Below, piece after piece: positions 46,718 through 55,306 of a stretch of 64,000 bases of DNA (the stretch's first letter is position 1; every line of letters starts with the position of its first letter). Source of the stretch: Paenibacillus sp. BIHB 4019 (GTDB lineage: Bacteria; Bacillota; Bacilli; Paenibacillales; Paenibacillaceae). The stretch lies in contig NZ_CP016808.1 in assembly GCF_002741035.1 (NCBI RefSeq), positions 6,961,001 through 7,025,000 on the forward strand, written 5' to 3'. Below the pieces are notes generated by a model. The model had not been told where the DNA came from, did not search any database, and worked only from the letters and a program-made list of their open reading frames with translations. The translations under genes and the position numbers were made by a program.

Positions 46718-46729
46718 CTTTTCACCACC

Positions 46730-46759
46730 TTAATTATAGAGAACGGTCTATTTAATTAA
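46730..46759. promoter_or_regulatory. TetR operator candidate over the promoter
   Basis: TTAATTATAGA and TCTATTTAATTAA form an inverted repeat around GAACGG. On the minus strand it contains TATAAT (46733-46738), a -10 box. This is the expected place for an autorepressing TetR. Confidence 0.6.
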
Positions 46760-46853
46760 ACGTGAAAAAAGGCAGGCTGTCAATGCGAAATCTCTTATTT
46801 ACAGCACTAATTTTTGTTAAGATTTAATGTTGTCGTCCCTACTGCTGCTCTGC

Positions 46854-47405
46854 TTAATTCACCTTTGGCCATGTCGCCTGCCAATTTTTCTTAACGATTC
46901 TTTGTTCGTATACGTGGTAATTGCCCGTCCCTTGCTCATAATAAACGGTAGGCCTAAGCACAGCTTGCAGGACATCAGATACTCCCCATGGAGCTGCTAG
47001 CTGAAGCTGCCCGCTCGCATCCAGTGCCACGCCAAGCGAAGTCGCCGTTTCAGGAAATTTGGAAATCGCATCCACGGAGCAGGAATAAGGCGGCAAGCCG
47101 CTGACGACATGCATTCTCGCCTGATTTTTCACTGACCAAGGAATTTCAGGTCTCAAACTCCGCAGTTGCTGCTCTAGCTGCTTCTCGATAGGCTCACTTA
47201 GAGAAGCCGCATCGTAATAAATAACATCCACATCCGCAAGCGGCGTCCGCTTCTTATAATCATGCAGCACATCCCACAATTTGGAACGCACAAACCCGGC
47301 GCATACCCACCAGTCCGGCAAATCGAGCCCCCTCACCGTATGCAAGATGTCCATCATCCAGTCGTCTTCCCGGATGATATCCATTATGTATGACTCTTCA
47401 TTCAT
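46854..47405 (-). CDS. Nucleotidyltransferase-family protein (DUF925 type)
   Basis: A 183-residue protein of the NTP-transferase family formerly DUF925. The core WWVCAGFVRSKLWDVLH and the acidic pair in LADVDVIYYD (metal/catalytic) are visible, then HVVSGLPPYSCSVDAISKFPETATSLGV and the C-terminal YEQRIVKKNW are as in the family. Start ATG at 47403-47405 follows GGAGG by 7 nt; a longer frame has no site. Substrate unknown. Single gene; a conspicuous hairpin lies upstream. Confidence 0.82.
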   Translation of the reverse strand: MNEESYIMDIIREDDWMMDILHTVRGLDLPDWWVCAGFVRSKLWDVLHDYKKRTPLADVDVIYYDAASLSEPIEKQLEQQLRSLRPEIPWSVKNQARMHVVSGLPPYSCSVDAISKFPETATSLGVALDASGQLQLAAPWGVSDVLQAVLRPTVYYEQGTGNYHVYEQRIVKKNWQATWPKVN

Positions 47406-47523
47406 CAATCCGCCTCCAATACCGAACATATATTCTCATATTAACTGAAAAACCGCTTATTGGGAAGAGCTTTTACAAGATGAAACGGCTGGGATCGTCC
47501 TTTGGCGGCGTATTTCAATCCGA

Positions 47524-47569
47524 GAAATATAGAGAAGGTATCGCGCAATGCTATACTTTCCTATATTTC
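47524..47569. other. Long imperfect hairpin in intergenic DNA
   Basis: GAAATATAG-A-GAAGGTAT pairs with ATACTTTC-CTATATTTC (17 bp with one bulge and one wobble) over an 11-nt loop. A third GAAATATAG lies at 47632-47640. It has no T run, so it is not a terminator. It could be a structured leader of the nucleotidyltransferase gene, whose start is about 120 nt away, or a small mobile repeat. Confidence 0.4.
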
Positions 47570-47583
47570 ATAAATGCAAAAAA

Positions 47584-47621
47584 AACGCCTTGCCAGGCTG
47601 ACTACAACCCGGCAAAGCGTT
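47584..47621 (-). terminator. Terminator of the nitrilase / small-protein unit
   Basis: AACGCCTTGCC pairs with GGCAAAGCGTT (one wobble); the minus strand continues with eight T. Confidence 0.88.
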
Positions 47622-47676
47622 CGAAAAACTTGAAATATAGAAAACCATGTTCTGTTGAAGCTTTCGCTGCACTGCT

Positions 47677-47811
47677 TTAATTTTTCAGCTTGTCTTCGTC
47701 ATTTTCATCCCATTTTCTGGAGTAAGCCTTATTCGTAATCCAAAAAGTAATCCATGCTAAAATGCCGACGATAACAACCGCTGAAATCCATACGCCAACT
47801 GGTACGTCCAT
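47677..47811 (-). CDS. Small membrane protein, 44 aa
   Basis: MDVPVGVWISAVVIVGILAW plus ITFWITNKAYSRKW and an acidic, Lys-rich tail: one membrane helix (about 6-27) followed by a short cytosolic end. AGGGAG stands 7 nt before the ATG at 47809-47811, and codon use is normal. It starts 38 nt behind the nitrilase stop and ends before a good terminator, so it probably shares that transcript. It resembles the small one-helix proteins of unknown function common in Bacillales. Confidence 0.7.
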   Translation of the reverse strand: MDVPVGVWISAVVIVGILAWITFWITNKAYSRKWDENDEDKLKN

Positions 47812-47849
47812 AATACTGCTCCCTTCTGCTGTACAGCCGCTCTTTTCCT

Positions 47850-48806
47850 TTACAATGTGCTCTTAAAAAATACATTAGACTGCGTGGATTCATTAACATG
47901 CAGTTGAAACACGTCCGGCCGGCTGTAATGCCCGACCACATCAAAGTCAAATCGGCTTTCGGCGATTTTCGACATATCCAGCTCTGCCACGAGCAGCGCC
48001 TCCCGCCCATAAACAGGCTCTGCTATATATTCCCCTAGCGGCCCAACGATAGCGCTGCCGCCCCTGCTCAGCACCTCATCCATCTGCTCCAGCTCGGCAA
48101 AGCTTGCCAAATCCTTCGGATACAAGGACTTCGTAGCAAACTGATTACTCGACAGCACATAGCAGCGGCCTTCGCAGGCAATATGACGAATCGTCGATTG
48201 CCATGTATCGCGGGCATCCGCAGTAGGCGTTATAAAAATGTCTATACCTTTCGCATACATGGCGGTCCGAGCTAGCGGCATATAGTTTTCCCAGCAAATC
48301 AAGCCGCCTATTCGTCCAAAAGGGGTTGGGATAACCGTTAGCGTGCTGCCATCTCCTTGCCCCCAAAGCAGACGCTCCGCAGCTGTAGGAATAAGCTTTC
48401 GATGTTTGCCAAGCAGCCTGCCATCAGGACCTACATACACGATTGAATTATATAAAGTCGCACCGCTAAATTCCTGATCGCGCTCCAGCGCACCAACGAT
48501 TAGATATAAGCCATTTTCGGCAGCAATTTCCCCTAACCGATCGGTATCCTCGCCCGGAATTGTTATTGCACTTTCCGCATAACGGCGAAAGTCTTCCCGT
48601 CCCTCTGCTGTTCGGCTTCCAACGCGATTCCCAAACGTCATGCCGCGCGGGTAACCGGAGATAAAAACTTCAGGAAACACCAGCAGCTTGACCCCTTGTC
48701 TGCTTGCTTCGCCGGCATAGGCAGCTATTTGCTTGAACGCCGATTGCTTATCCAATAAACTAGGCGCAGCCTGCACAACGCCAACTTTCACCTTGTGGTG
48801 CTCCAT
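47850..48806 (-). CDS. Nitrilase / carbon-nitrogen hydrolase
   Basis: A 318-residue enzyme of the nitrilase superfamily, expected to hydrolyse an organic nitrile (or cyanide-like compound) to a carboxylate and ammonia. The catalytic triad is seen: Glu in VFPEVFISGYPRG, Lys in GKHRKLIPTAAERLLWGQGDG and Cys in GLICWENYMP. The Cys-Trp-Glu-Asn block is that of true nitrilases (branch 1) rather than amidases. Start ATG at 48804-48806, with GGGGG 8 nt before; the longer frame includes a spurious lead. It is divergent from the MocR-type regulator gene, which probably controls it. Confidence 0.9.
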   Translation of the reverse strand: MEHHKVKVGVVQAAPSLLDKQSAFKQIAAYAGEASRQGVKLLVFPEVFISGYPRGMTFGNRVGSRTAEGREDFRRYAESAITIPGEDTDRLGEIAAENGLYLIVGALERDQEFSGATLYNSIVYVGPDGRLLGKHRKLIPTAAERLLWGQGDGSTLTVIPTPFGRIGGLICWENYMPLARTAMYAKGIDIFITPTADARDTWQSTIRHIACEGRCYVLSSNQFATKSLYPKDLASFAELEQMDEVLSRGGSAIVGPLGEYIAEPVYGREALLVAELDMSKIAESRFDFDVVGHYSRPDVFQLHVNESTQSNVFFKSTL

Positions 48807-48872
48807 ATGTTCATCCCCCGCCCTAAGACAACTGCCTCTACATGGGCAGCCACCTTTCTTATTAACAATCAT

Positions 48873-48929
48873 AAATGGATTGGCTGATCATGTAACCATC
48901 CATTTATCAACTAAAATGACCATCCAATT
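48873..48929. promoter_or_regulatory. Direct repeats ACCATCCAWTT, candidate MocR operator
   Basis: ACCATCCATTT (48895-48905) and ACCATCCAATT (48919-48929) are 24 bp apart, and AAATGGATTGG (48873-48883) is a degenerate inverted copy. They lie between the nitrilase and MocR genes, ahead of TATAAT at about 48943. MocR regulators are known to bind direct repeats. Confidence 0.55.
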
Positions 48930-48997
48930 CGCCAAAATGTACTATAATGAATGGAATAATTCGAATTAGACAAATCGATAATGAACGGGGTGTAGGC

Positions 48998-50443
48998 ATG
49001 ACGTGGAAGCTGGATCGAACATTAAAAACGCCTGTTTACTTGCAGATTGCCGAGCTGCTGGAACGCAGCATTGCCTCCGGCGAATATCCGCCAGGCAGCC
49101 CGCTTCCCTCCGAACGCAAACTGGCGGAGCAATTAGGCGTTAATCGCAGCACGATTGTACAAGCGTATGCCGAGCTGCGCTCAGCCGGCTTGGTGGAAAG
49201 CAAGGTAGGGAGCGGCACAACCGTGAGCCGCAGTAAATGGGGGATATCCCCCTCGCATACGCCGAATTGGCGGCAATATGCAGAAGGAGGCAGCTTCCTG
49301 CCTAATTTGCCCTTTATGAGGCGCATTCGTTCATCCATGCGGCATCATGGCCAAATGATTGACATGGCGAGCGGCGAGCTGGCGGAGCCGCTGTTTCCGA
49401 GCGGACTGCTCCAGTCCATTATGCAGGAGCAGCCATTCACGGAGCCGCTTGGCTATGATCATCCACAGGGCAATCCGCAGCTGCGGGTGGAGCTAAGCGC
49501 TTTTTTGCGGAAACAGGGCATTGCCGCTCCTGAAGCTTCTATTCTCGTTACTTCCGGCTCGCAGCAATCGCTCTATTTAATAACGCAATGTTTGCTTGCA
49601 CCAGGAGATGCCGTTGCGATCGAAGATCCCTCCTACTGCTATTCGCTGCCGATGTTCCAATCTGCGGGACTGCGTATTTGCCGTCTTCCGGTTCATCATG
49701 ACGGCATTGATCCGGATGATATTGCGCGATTGTACCGCGAGCATCGCATTCGCATGCTTTTTCTCAATCCGAACTATCAAAATCCGACAGGCACTTCTTT
49801 GAGCATGGAAAAAAGGCAGCGCGTATTAGCCATAGCTGCCGAGCTGCGTATTCCGATTGTAGAGGACGACCCGTTCAGCCTGACTTCCTTTCACCATCAG
49901 GCTTTGCCATCACTAAAAGCGCTGGACAAGGAGGATATCGTGCTCTATATTGGCTCATTATCCAAAATCGCGGCATCGGGCCTGCGAATCGGCTGGCTGG
50001 TCGCACCGCAAACGGTTGTGAGCCGCCTCGCCGATGCGAGGCAGCAAATGGACTTTGGCCTTAGCATTTTGCCTCAGTGGCTGGCTGGCCGCCTGCTCGC
50101 TTCAAACGAATTTCCGCTGCATTTGCAAATGTTGCGAAAGGCGCTTGAGGCCAAGCAGCAGCGAATGATCGGTGCGCTGGAGCATTATTTTTCAGAAAAA
50201 CTCGCATTTACCGCGCACCCAGGAGGGCTAAATCTATGGTGTAAATCCAAGGAGAACATCAGCGATCATCGCCTGCTGGAAGAAAGTATTCAGAGAGGGC
50301 TTGTGTTCGTTCCTGGCAGTGTGTATGGCTCGGAGGAAGGCTTCATTCGTCTAAGCTATGCCCGGCCGGAGCCCGAGCAAATGGAAATAGGAATCGAGCG
50401 ATTGGCAGCCGCACTGCGCGCCAGCTTGGCCTCGAAAAGCTGA
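48998..50443 (+). CDS. MocR-type regulator (GntR winged helix + aminotransferase fold)
   Basis: A 481-residue regulator with an N-terminal GntR winged helix (about 1-72; YLQIAELLERSIASGEYPPGSPLPSERKLAEQLGVNRSTIV split over the domain) and a fold-type I aminotransferase domain (about 110-480) with PLP-binding motifs: GSQQSLYLI, NPNYQNPTG and the Lys-containing YIGSLSKIAASGLRIGW. Lys in SLSK is the Schiff base. So it senses PLP and an amine or amino acid. The ATG at 48998-49000 follows GGGGTG; an in-frame ATG 17 codons upstream lacks a site. Divergent to the nitrilase gene, across direct repeats. Confidence 0.92.
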   Translation: MTWKLDRTLKTPVYLQIAELLERSIASGEYPPGSPLPSERKLAEQLGVNRSTIVQAYAELRSAGLVESKVGSGTTVSRSKWGISPSHTPNWRQYAEGGSFLPNLPFMRRIRSSMRHHGQMIDMASGELAEPLFPSGLLQSIMQEQPFTEPLGYDHPQGNPQLRVELSAFLRKQGIAAPEASILVTSGSQQSLYLITQCLLAPGDAVAIEDPSYCYSLPMFQSAGLRICRLPVHHDGIDPDDIARLYREHRIRMLFLNPNYQNPTGTSLSMEKRQRVLAIAAELRIPIVEDDPFSLTSFHHQALPSLKALDKEDIVLYIGSLSKIAASGLRIGWLVAPQTVVSRLADARQQMDFGLSILPQWLAGRLLASNEFPLHLQMLRKALEAKQQRMIGALEHYFSEKLAFTAHPGGLNLWCKSKENISDHRLLEESIQRGLVFVPGSVYGSEEGFIRLSYARPEPEQMEIGIERLAAALRASLASKS

Positions 50444-50519
50444 AGCCATAAGGCTGGCGCCATGAAGCAAGGATATTTCAGGAGAGTAGGCAAGACGGTT
50501 AGCATGAAACCAGGCAGCT

Positions 50520-51602
50520 TTAAGAGCGCCACAATATCGTCTTGTTTCTGCCAGAGAGCTTAGCCTGATACAAGGCCTGATCGGCATAATCAATTAGAAA
50601 CTCCTGTTCAACCTCCGGATAACAGGCAATGCCGATCGAGACGGTCACACCTACCGTTTCCTTGTCATTAACGGGAATACGGCAGCTCTCAATTTTGCTG
50701 CGCAAATTTTCTGCCAAAGCATAAGCGCCGGACGGTGAACAATTAGGCAGCAAAATGGAAAATTCCTCGCCGCCATAGCGCGAGGCGACATCCTCTGCCC
50801 TAACCGTGCGCCTTACAATAGCCGCGAGTTCGCGCAAAACAGCATCTCCTGCGGGGTGGCCGTACGTATCATTTATTTTTTTGAAATAATCAATATCCAG
50901 AAACAGGAGAGCAAGCGGCTCCTTTCCGCTCTCTGCCTGAATAAATAAACGGTTAAACTCCGCATCGAAAGCTCTGACATTAGCCAGCTGAGTGAGAAAA
51001 TCCGTTGTCGCTTCCTGCTCCTTTTGCTGGAACATCTCATCGCGCTGCGTCAAATAACGCACGCAATATGCGACGACAAGGCCGCTCGATAGCATCGGCG
51101 GGAACAGATATTTTAAAATCGGGCTGGACCATTCCATTCCATATGTATAACAAGCATTTACATAAAGCAATGCCAGTAGCACCAGCAAAGAAATGCTCCA
51201 TTTTGTCCAAAATCCGCCTAGGCGCTTGTTTACAAAAATAAGGCCTGTTAATACCCCTAGCAAGAAAATAAATGCCGCAGCGGCGATGGAGGCGTCATTT
51301 AAGCCGCCAAACAGCAGTATTCGTCCCCCTGCAATAAGAACAGATGCCAGCATAGAAGCATGCAGGCCCCCGTAATACGCAGCAATTATAATAAAGAAAT
51401 ATCTAAAATCAATGATGCCGTGCTCGGATACTGGCACTCCAAACCACATGATTAAGATGCCGCAAACGCCGTATACCACGCCAAACAAAAGTTTCTTTCT
51501 AACTTCGAAGCGAAATAAATCCATATGAAGCAGAGCATTTATGAGCTGCTTGCTGAAAAAAAACAATGTGAATGTAACGGATAAAATCGTTATTATTATC
51601 AT
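50520..51602 (-). CDS. Diguanylate cyclase with 5TM-LYT sensor domain
   Basis: A 360-residue membrane protein: five to six N-terminal helices (about 1-190) of the 5TMR-LYT type (WFGVPVSEHGIIDFRYFFIIIAAYYGG) and a GGDEF domain (about 200-358). The active-site motif is GGEEF in RYGGEEFSILLP, with DIDYFKKINDTYGH as the metal/GTP-binding block, so it should make c-di-GMP. A clear RxxD inhibitory site is not evident upstream of the motif. AAAGGA precedes the ATG. It lies 61 nt behind the HD-GYP gene, likely co-transcribed: one makes and the other degrades the messenger. Confidence 0.93.
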   Translation of the reverse strand: MIIITILSVTFTLFFFSKQLINALLHMDLFRFEVRKKLLFGVVYGVCGILIMWFGVPVSEHGIIDFRYFFIIIAAYYGGLHASMLASVLIAGGRILLFGGLNDASIAAAAFIFLLGVLTGLIFVNKRLGGFWTKWSISLLVLLALLYVNACYTYGMEWSSPILKYLFPPMLSSGLVVAYCVRYLTQRDEMFQQKEQEATTDFLTQLANVRAFDAEFNRLFIQAESGKEPLALLFLDIDYFKKINDTYGHPAGDAVLRELAAIVRRTVRAEDVASRYGGEEFSILLPNCSPSGAYALAENLRSKIESCRIPVNDKETVGVTVSIGIACYPEVEQEFLIDYADQALYQAKLSGRNKTILWRS

Positions 51603-51663
51603 AAATGTCCTTTACCTGCCTTGCTGCAACGGCGTTTTCCACAGAAATAGCATGCGGCTTGCC

Positions 51664-52683
51664 TTAAGGCGCAACTTTGAGAATATGCAAACTCGTATCT
51701 CTGCTTAAATCAATAAAGTCGTCATTCATTTTCACTAACGGTCTAAGCGCATTTTGCGGATTGATCAATACGATGGAGCCGATTTCATTGTTGGTGAGCA
51801 GCACTTGATGCCCTAGCATCGACTGCATCATTTTGTCCATAAACAGCTTGCTGATTTGCGGATCAAACTCGCCAAAAATATTATTGTTCATTTGGATAAG
51901 CGTCTCATAAAAGGGCAGTGCTTTGCGATATGGCCGATCAGAAGTCATTGCATGGAAAACGTCAGCTACTGCTACGATTTTGCTAAGCGGGGCGATTTGC
52001 TCAGAGCGCAGGCCGAGCGGGTAACCGCTACCATCTTGCCGTTCATGATGCTGAAGCGCTACCAAAGCTTGAATATGATTAATGCCAACCGTTTCTTTTA
52101 GCATCTCATAGCCAAATATCGTATGCTTTTTCATCAGGTCAAACTCTTTCGGATCAAGCAATGCGGGCTTGTTCAAAATTTCATTTGAAATTTTCGTTTT
52201 GCCGATATCGTGGAGCGTGGCCGCCATCGTAAGCTGCATGAGATCGCGTTCATCCATATCCATCCATTTTCCAATTAATGTAGATAATACACCTACCCCT
52301 ATATTATGGCGGTAAGAATAATCATCTTTGGATTGCAAAGCTCCCAGCAATTCGTAAAAATCAGGAAGGTCCGTCAGCTCATTTATCGAAGGTATGATTT
52401 TTTCCCGGATCTGAAGCACTGGAATTTGCTTGGCATAACGAATTTGCTCAAATAGCTCCGCCATGTATTGCGTACAGTTGTCCATCTTTCCCTGCGCCTG
52501 CGATTTTCCCTTGTCCCGCTTAATATCTCTTTCTTCCAGTTCAATCGCATGACGATAAATCAAATCCAGCTGTTCCTGATCCAATACCGTATGGACAGGA
52601 GCAACTAGCACCCCGTTATGGTTAAATAAATCTAGAGCCAGCTGCTTTCCCAAAAACAATTGATTGCCGTTGTCCATCTTCAA
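51664..52683 (-). CDS. HD-GYP phosphodiesterase
   Basis: A 339-residue cytosolic protein with a long helical N-terminal part and an HD-GYP domain (about 150-300). The HD pair is in LHDIGKTKI and the GYP motif in HHERQDGSGYP, with VADVFHAMTSDRPYR downstream; all metal-binding residues appear intact, so c-di-GMP hydrolysis is expected. The start may be the TTG at 52681-52683 or the ATG two codons later. A -10-like TATAAT lies about 50 bp upstream. It is followed by the diguanylate cyclase. Confidence 0.92.
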   Translation of the reverse strand: MKMDNGNQLFLGKQLALDLFNHNGVLVAPVHTVLDQEQLDLIYRHAIELEERDIKRDKGKSQAQGKMDNCTQYMAELFEQIRYAKQIPVLQIREKIIPSINELTDLPDFYELLGALQSKDDYSYRHNIGVGVLSTLIGKWMDMDERDLMQLTMAATLHDIGKTKISNEILNKPALLDPKEFDLMKKHTIFGYEMLKETVGINHIQALVALQHHERQDGSGYPLGLRSEQIAPLSKIVAVADVFHAMTSDRPYRKALPFYETLIQMNNNIFGEFDPQISKLFMDKMMQSMLGHQVLLTNNEIGSIVLINPQNALRPLVKMNDDFIDLSRDTSLHILKVAP

Positions 52684-52803
52684 AACACCTGCGCTCTCAA
52701 ATGAAGAATATGTATTTATACCTACTCTTTCATTATACTTTACAGGTTTGAAACTTTTTTGAATTTTATTGCATTATCTCCTCAAGCAGCGAAAATTTTC
52801 TTC

Positions 52804-53961
52804 TTACAGCTTATATTTTCTCATAAGCGGAACGCCGGCCGCCAATAAAAGCTTGCTAAGACCGCTCCATACCGCTCTCCTCCCTGCCGAAAGATGCCTG
52901 ATGTACACCGCACTGTATTCCATTTCCGCTTCCGCCCCGCGAATGCGCTTAAAATTAGCCGCCCCAGAGCTGAGATGCAGCAGCTGTCCGCGATCCGCAG
53001 CGGCTTGCATCGCCAAATGCATCAGTATTCGGTAAAGGCCATTATGCTGGGGAAGCGCCGTATTGTAGCCGACCAGCGGTACCGATATGACCTCCCCATG
53101 AATAAAACAGCCCATCACGCCTTGCAAAACCCCTTTCTCATCGCGGAGCCCGGTCATTTCCAGCAGACCTTTCTGATGGCAGTGGCGAATATATTCAGCG
53201 GTAAACTGGGGATTGAGCGCCGAATATTTGCCCACATACAGCAGGTCATACAGCTCCGCAATGCGCTCATAGTCCGGCTCGCCAAGTTCAGCATGGGGTA
53301 CGATACGATAGCCAGACTGGGCGAGCAGCTTGCGGTCCCACTTCGTATTCTTTTTCTTCAAGTACAACGGATCGGCTCCATTGAAAAAATAAACCTGCCT
53401 GCTCGGGACCAGCACATAGCCCTGCTGCAGCAATTGCGCAAGCAGCTTCTCATTTGTGCGCCTGTTCAGCGAACGATAAATAATTGCATGCTTCGGATAG
53501 CTTGCTGTTAACGTCTGTGTAGCTCCCTCCAGCTCATACGAGCTTATTTCAGTGTACAAATTCGTTGAAAGCAGCCAGTTGTTCACATGGACGTTTCGAT
53601 CAATTTGAGCCCAGCGGAGCAGCGGCGCAATCGCCTTAAGCAAGGAGCCGCACAGGAAGCGCAGCAGCGGATTTTCCAACAAATAAAGCTCTTCTTCCGC
53701 ATACTTGACATACGTTCCATAAGGGGAGCACACATAAGAATTGTCATATTCCTGCTCATTAACCGTCAGGGGCAGCCATGCTTGGCCCGCCTGCAGCAGC
53801 CGCAGCTCCGTGCGCACGTTGCGGATAAATAATTTTACCCCGTTTTGCATCAAGGGAAGCATATAATCAGCCGCTTTATTTCGTTCCCCCTTTTTTGTTG
53901 CGGCAAGCGCTGTTATTTCTGTAAGGTCCAGCTCTTTAACGACCGTCTTAGTTAGGGGCAA
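52804..53961 (-). CDS. GNAT/FemX-like acyltransferase of the biosynthetic cluster
   Basis: A 385-residue cytosolic protein. The C-terminal half (about 215-350) has the pattern of a GNAT or FemAB-like acyltransferase (LYDLLYVGKYSALNPQFTAEY, GVLQGVMGCFIHGEVISVPLVGYN, GLYRILMHLAMQAAADRG, LSSGAANFKRIRG). The N-terminal half is less clear. GGAGG stands 7 nt before the TTG at 53959-53961. It is the last gene of the six-gene cluster, 31 nt behind the adenylating enzyme. It would transfer an acyl or aminoacyl group to the product. The family is inferred from fold-like motifs, not a clear named match. Confidence 0.62.
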   Translation of the reverse strand: MPLTKTVVKELDLTEITALAATKKGERNKAADYMLPLMQNGVKLFIRNVRTELRLLQAGQAWLPLTVNEQEYDNSYVCSPYGTYVKYAEEELYLLENPLLRFLCGSLLKAIAPLLRWAQIDRNVHVNNWLLSTNLYTEISSYELEGATQTLTASYPKHAIIYRSLNRRTNEKLLAQLLQQGYVLVPSRQVYFFNGADPLYLKKKNTKWDRKLLAQSGYRIVPHAELGEPDYERIAELYDLLYVGKYSALNPQFTAEYIRHCHQKGLLEMTGLRDEKGVLQGVMGCFIHGEVISVPLVGYNTALPQHNGLYRILMHLAMQAAADRGQLLHLSSGAANFKRIRGAEAEMEYSAVYIRHLSAGRRAVWSGLSKLLLAAGVPLMRKYKL

Positions 53962-53992
53962 AGCTGACCCTCCTTTCTTTCCTTCATCCGTT

Positions 53993-55306
53993 CTAAACCT
54001 TCCACTTTCGCTCTACCCGCCGCAGCTTGCGCAGCCCCTGATCCGCTTCATATGGGACAAATGCAATCAGCGGCGCCATGCAGCCGCGTGAAGTAAACAG
54101 CTTGGACAGCGCAGCGGCAAGCTCCGGGTGCAGCTCCTCTGGCGCTCCATCGACGCGCAGAGCTACTTCCAGCTGCCGATCCGATTGCTGAACGACCTTG
54201 TATTCCTTAATACGCTCTGAGGACATAATGACCGCCCGCCTTATAAAATCGGGAAAAATCGGCACAAGCCGCTGTGTATCCGCATCGCGTCCATAAAATA
54301 AATCATCCGTCCTGCCTTCAATGGAGGCAATCGCCGTAAAGCTGGAGCCACAGGCACAAGGCTGCGTCGCCTCCGTCAGCAAATCATTAAGCCGATATCG
54401 CACGATAGGCTGCGTTTCCCGTGAAAAGTCAGTAATGATTGGCGAGAAGATACGCTGCTCCTCGTCCACATATTCCTTCTCAATGACGAGTATATCCTCG
54501 TTCAGATGCAGGGTGCCCTGTGAGCAGGTAGCAGCGAGGAAGCCTTCTGTACATTGATAAATTTGATCGACGCGCACGCCAAAAGCCTGCTCAATAAGCT
54601 GCTTGTCCAGCGGCTCAAGCACTTCTGCAACCGAGATCACTTTACCCGGCGCAATGAACAGCTCTCCGGCAAGCTGCGCTTCAGCGAGCAGCCGCAGCAT
54701 GGACGGCGGTGCAACCAGCAGCGTCGGCTGCTGCTCGCTTAACAATCGCACATTGTCCTCTACTGGATGGATCATGTCGTAAAAACGGAATTGCAGCCGC
54801 TTGGAGCGCACGCTTTGGTACAAATGGCTGTCCGCCCGCAGAAAAAAAGCGATCCGCTGCCGCACAAGCAGCGAGGCTGGCAGCGCCTTTGCCAGTACCG
54901 TTCCCGCCCATGCTGCGCGTTCCTTGGCACTGACCAGAAACAAGCCCCGGCTGCCTGATGTGCCTGACGACAGGCCGACCGCAATATCGCCGATCTGCGC
55001 GGAGAAGTCCCGTTCCCGCTCGGCGCGCAGCGCGATTCGGAATGCTTCCTCCTTCGTAATACCCGCTGTGTTCAGCTGGTCAAAATGGTCCATCATTACC
55101 GCTTTATCGATCGTTGGGAAGCTGCGCCAATTATGTGCATCCAGCCCTTGATAATAGCTTCGGTAAAAGGGCGATTGCTGGCGTACCCGCTTCACAAGTG
55201 CCACAACTTTGCGGTGCTGCCAGGCTTCCAGCGCCTTCCGGCTGCGAAAGCGCCGGGAGCGCACCCGTGTCAGCACATAATAGACCAGCAGCCTTAATAC
55301 TCTCAT
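53993..55306 (-). CDS. Adenylate-forming enzyme, PaaK / F390-synthetase type
   Basis: A 437-residue AMP-forming enzyme related to phenylacetate-CoA ligase and coenzyme F390 synthetase. Motifs: P-loop-like VGLSSGTSGSRGLFLV, VISVAEVLE, YQCTEGFLAATC, the ATP-binding YRLNDLL and the zinc/Cys-type CACGSSFTAIASIEGRTDDL as in PaaK. It should activate a carboxylate as acyl-AMP. The ATG at 55304-55306 follows GGAGG by 7 nt and overlaps the stop of the MBL-fold gene (ATGA); the longer frame upstream lacks a site. In the cluster it could activate a fatty or beta-hydroxy acid. Confidence 0.85.
   Translation of the reverse strand: MRVLRLLVYYVLTRVRSRRFRSRKALEAWQHRKVVALVKRVRQQSPFYRSYYQGLDAHNWRSFPTIDKAVMMDHFDQLNTAGITKEEAFRIALRAERERDFSAQIGDIAVGLSSGTSGSRGLFLVSAKERAAWAGTVLAKALPASLLVRQRIAFFLRADSHLYQSVRSKRLQFRFYDMIHPVEDNVRLLSEQQPTLLVAPPSMLRLLAEAQLAGELFIAPGKVISVAEVLEPLDKQLIEQAFGVRVDQIYQCTEGFLAATCSQGTLHLNEDILVIEKEYVDEEQRIFSPIITDFSRETQPIVRYRLNDLLTEATQPCACGSSFTAIASIEGRTDDLFYGRDADTQRLVPIFPDFIRRAVIMSSERIKEYKVVQQSDRQLEVALRVDGAPEELHPELAAALSKLFTSRGCMAPLIAFVPYEADQGLRKLRRVERKWKV

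Noticed and set aside
54681..55151. Several overlapping frames on both strands within the adenylating-enzyme gene
   Set aside because: High GC third-position shadows of the real gene, without ribosome binding sites.
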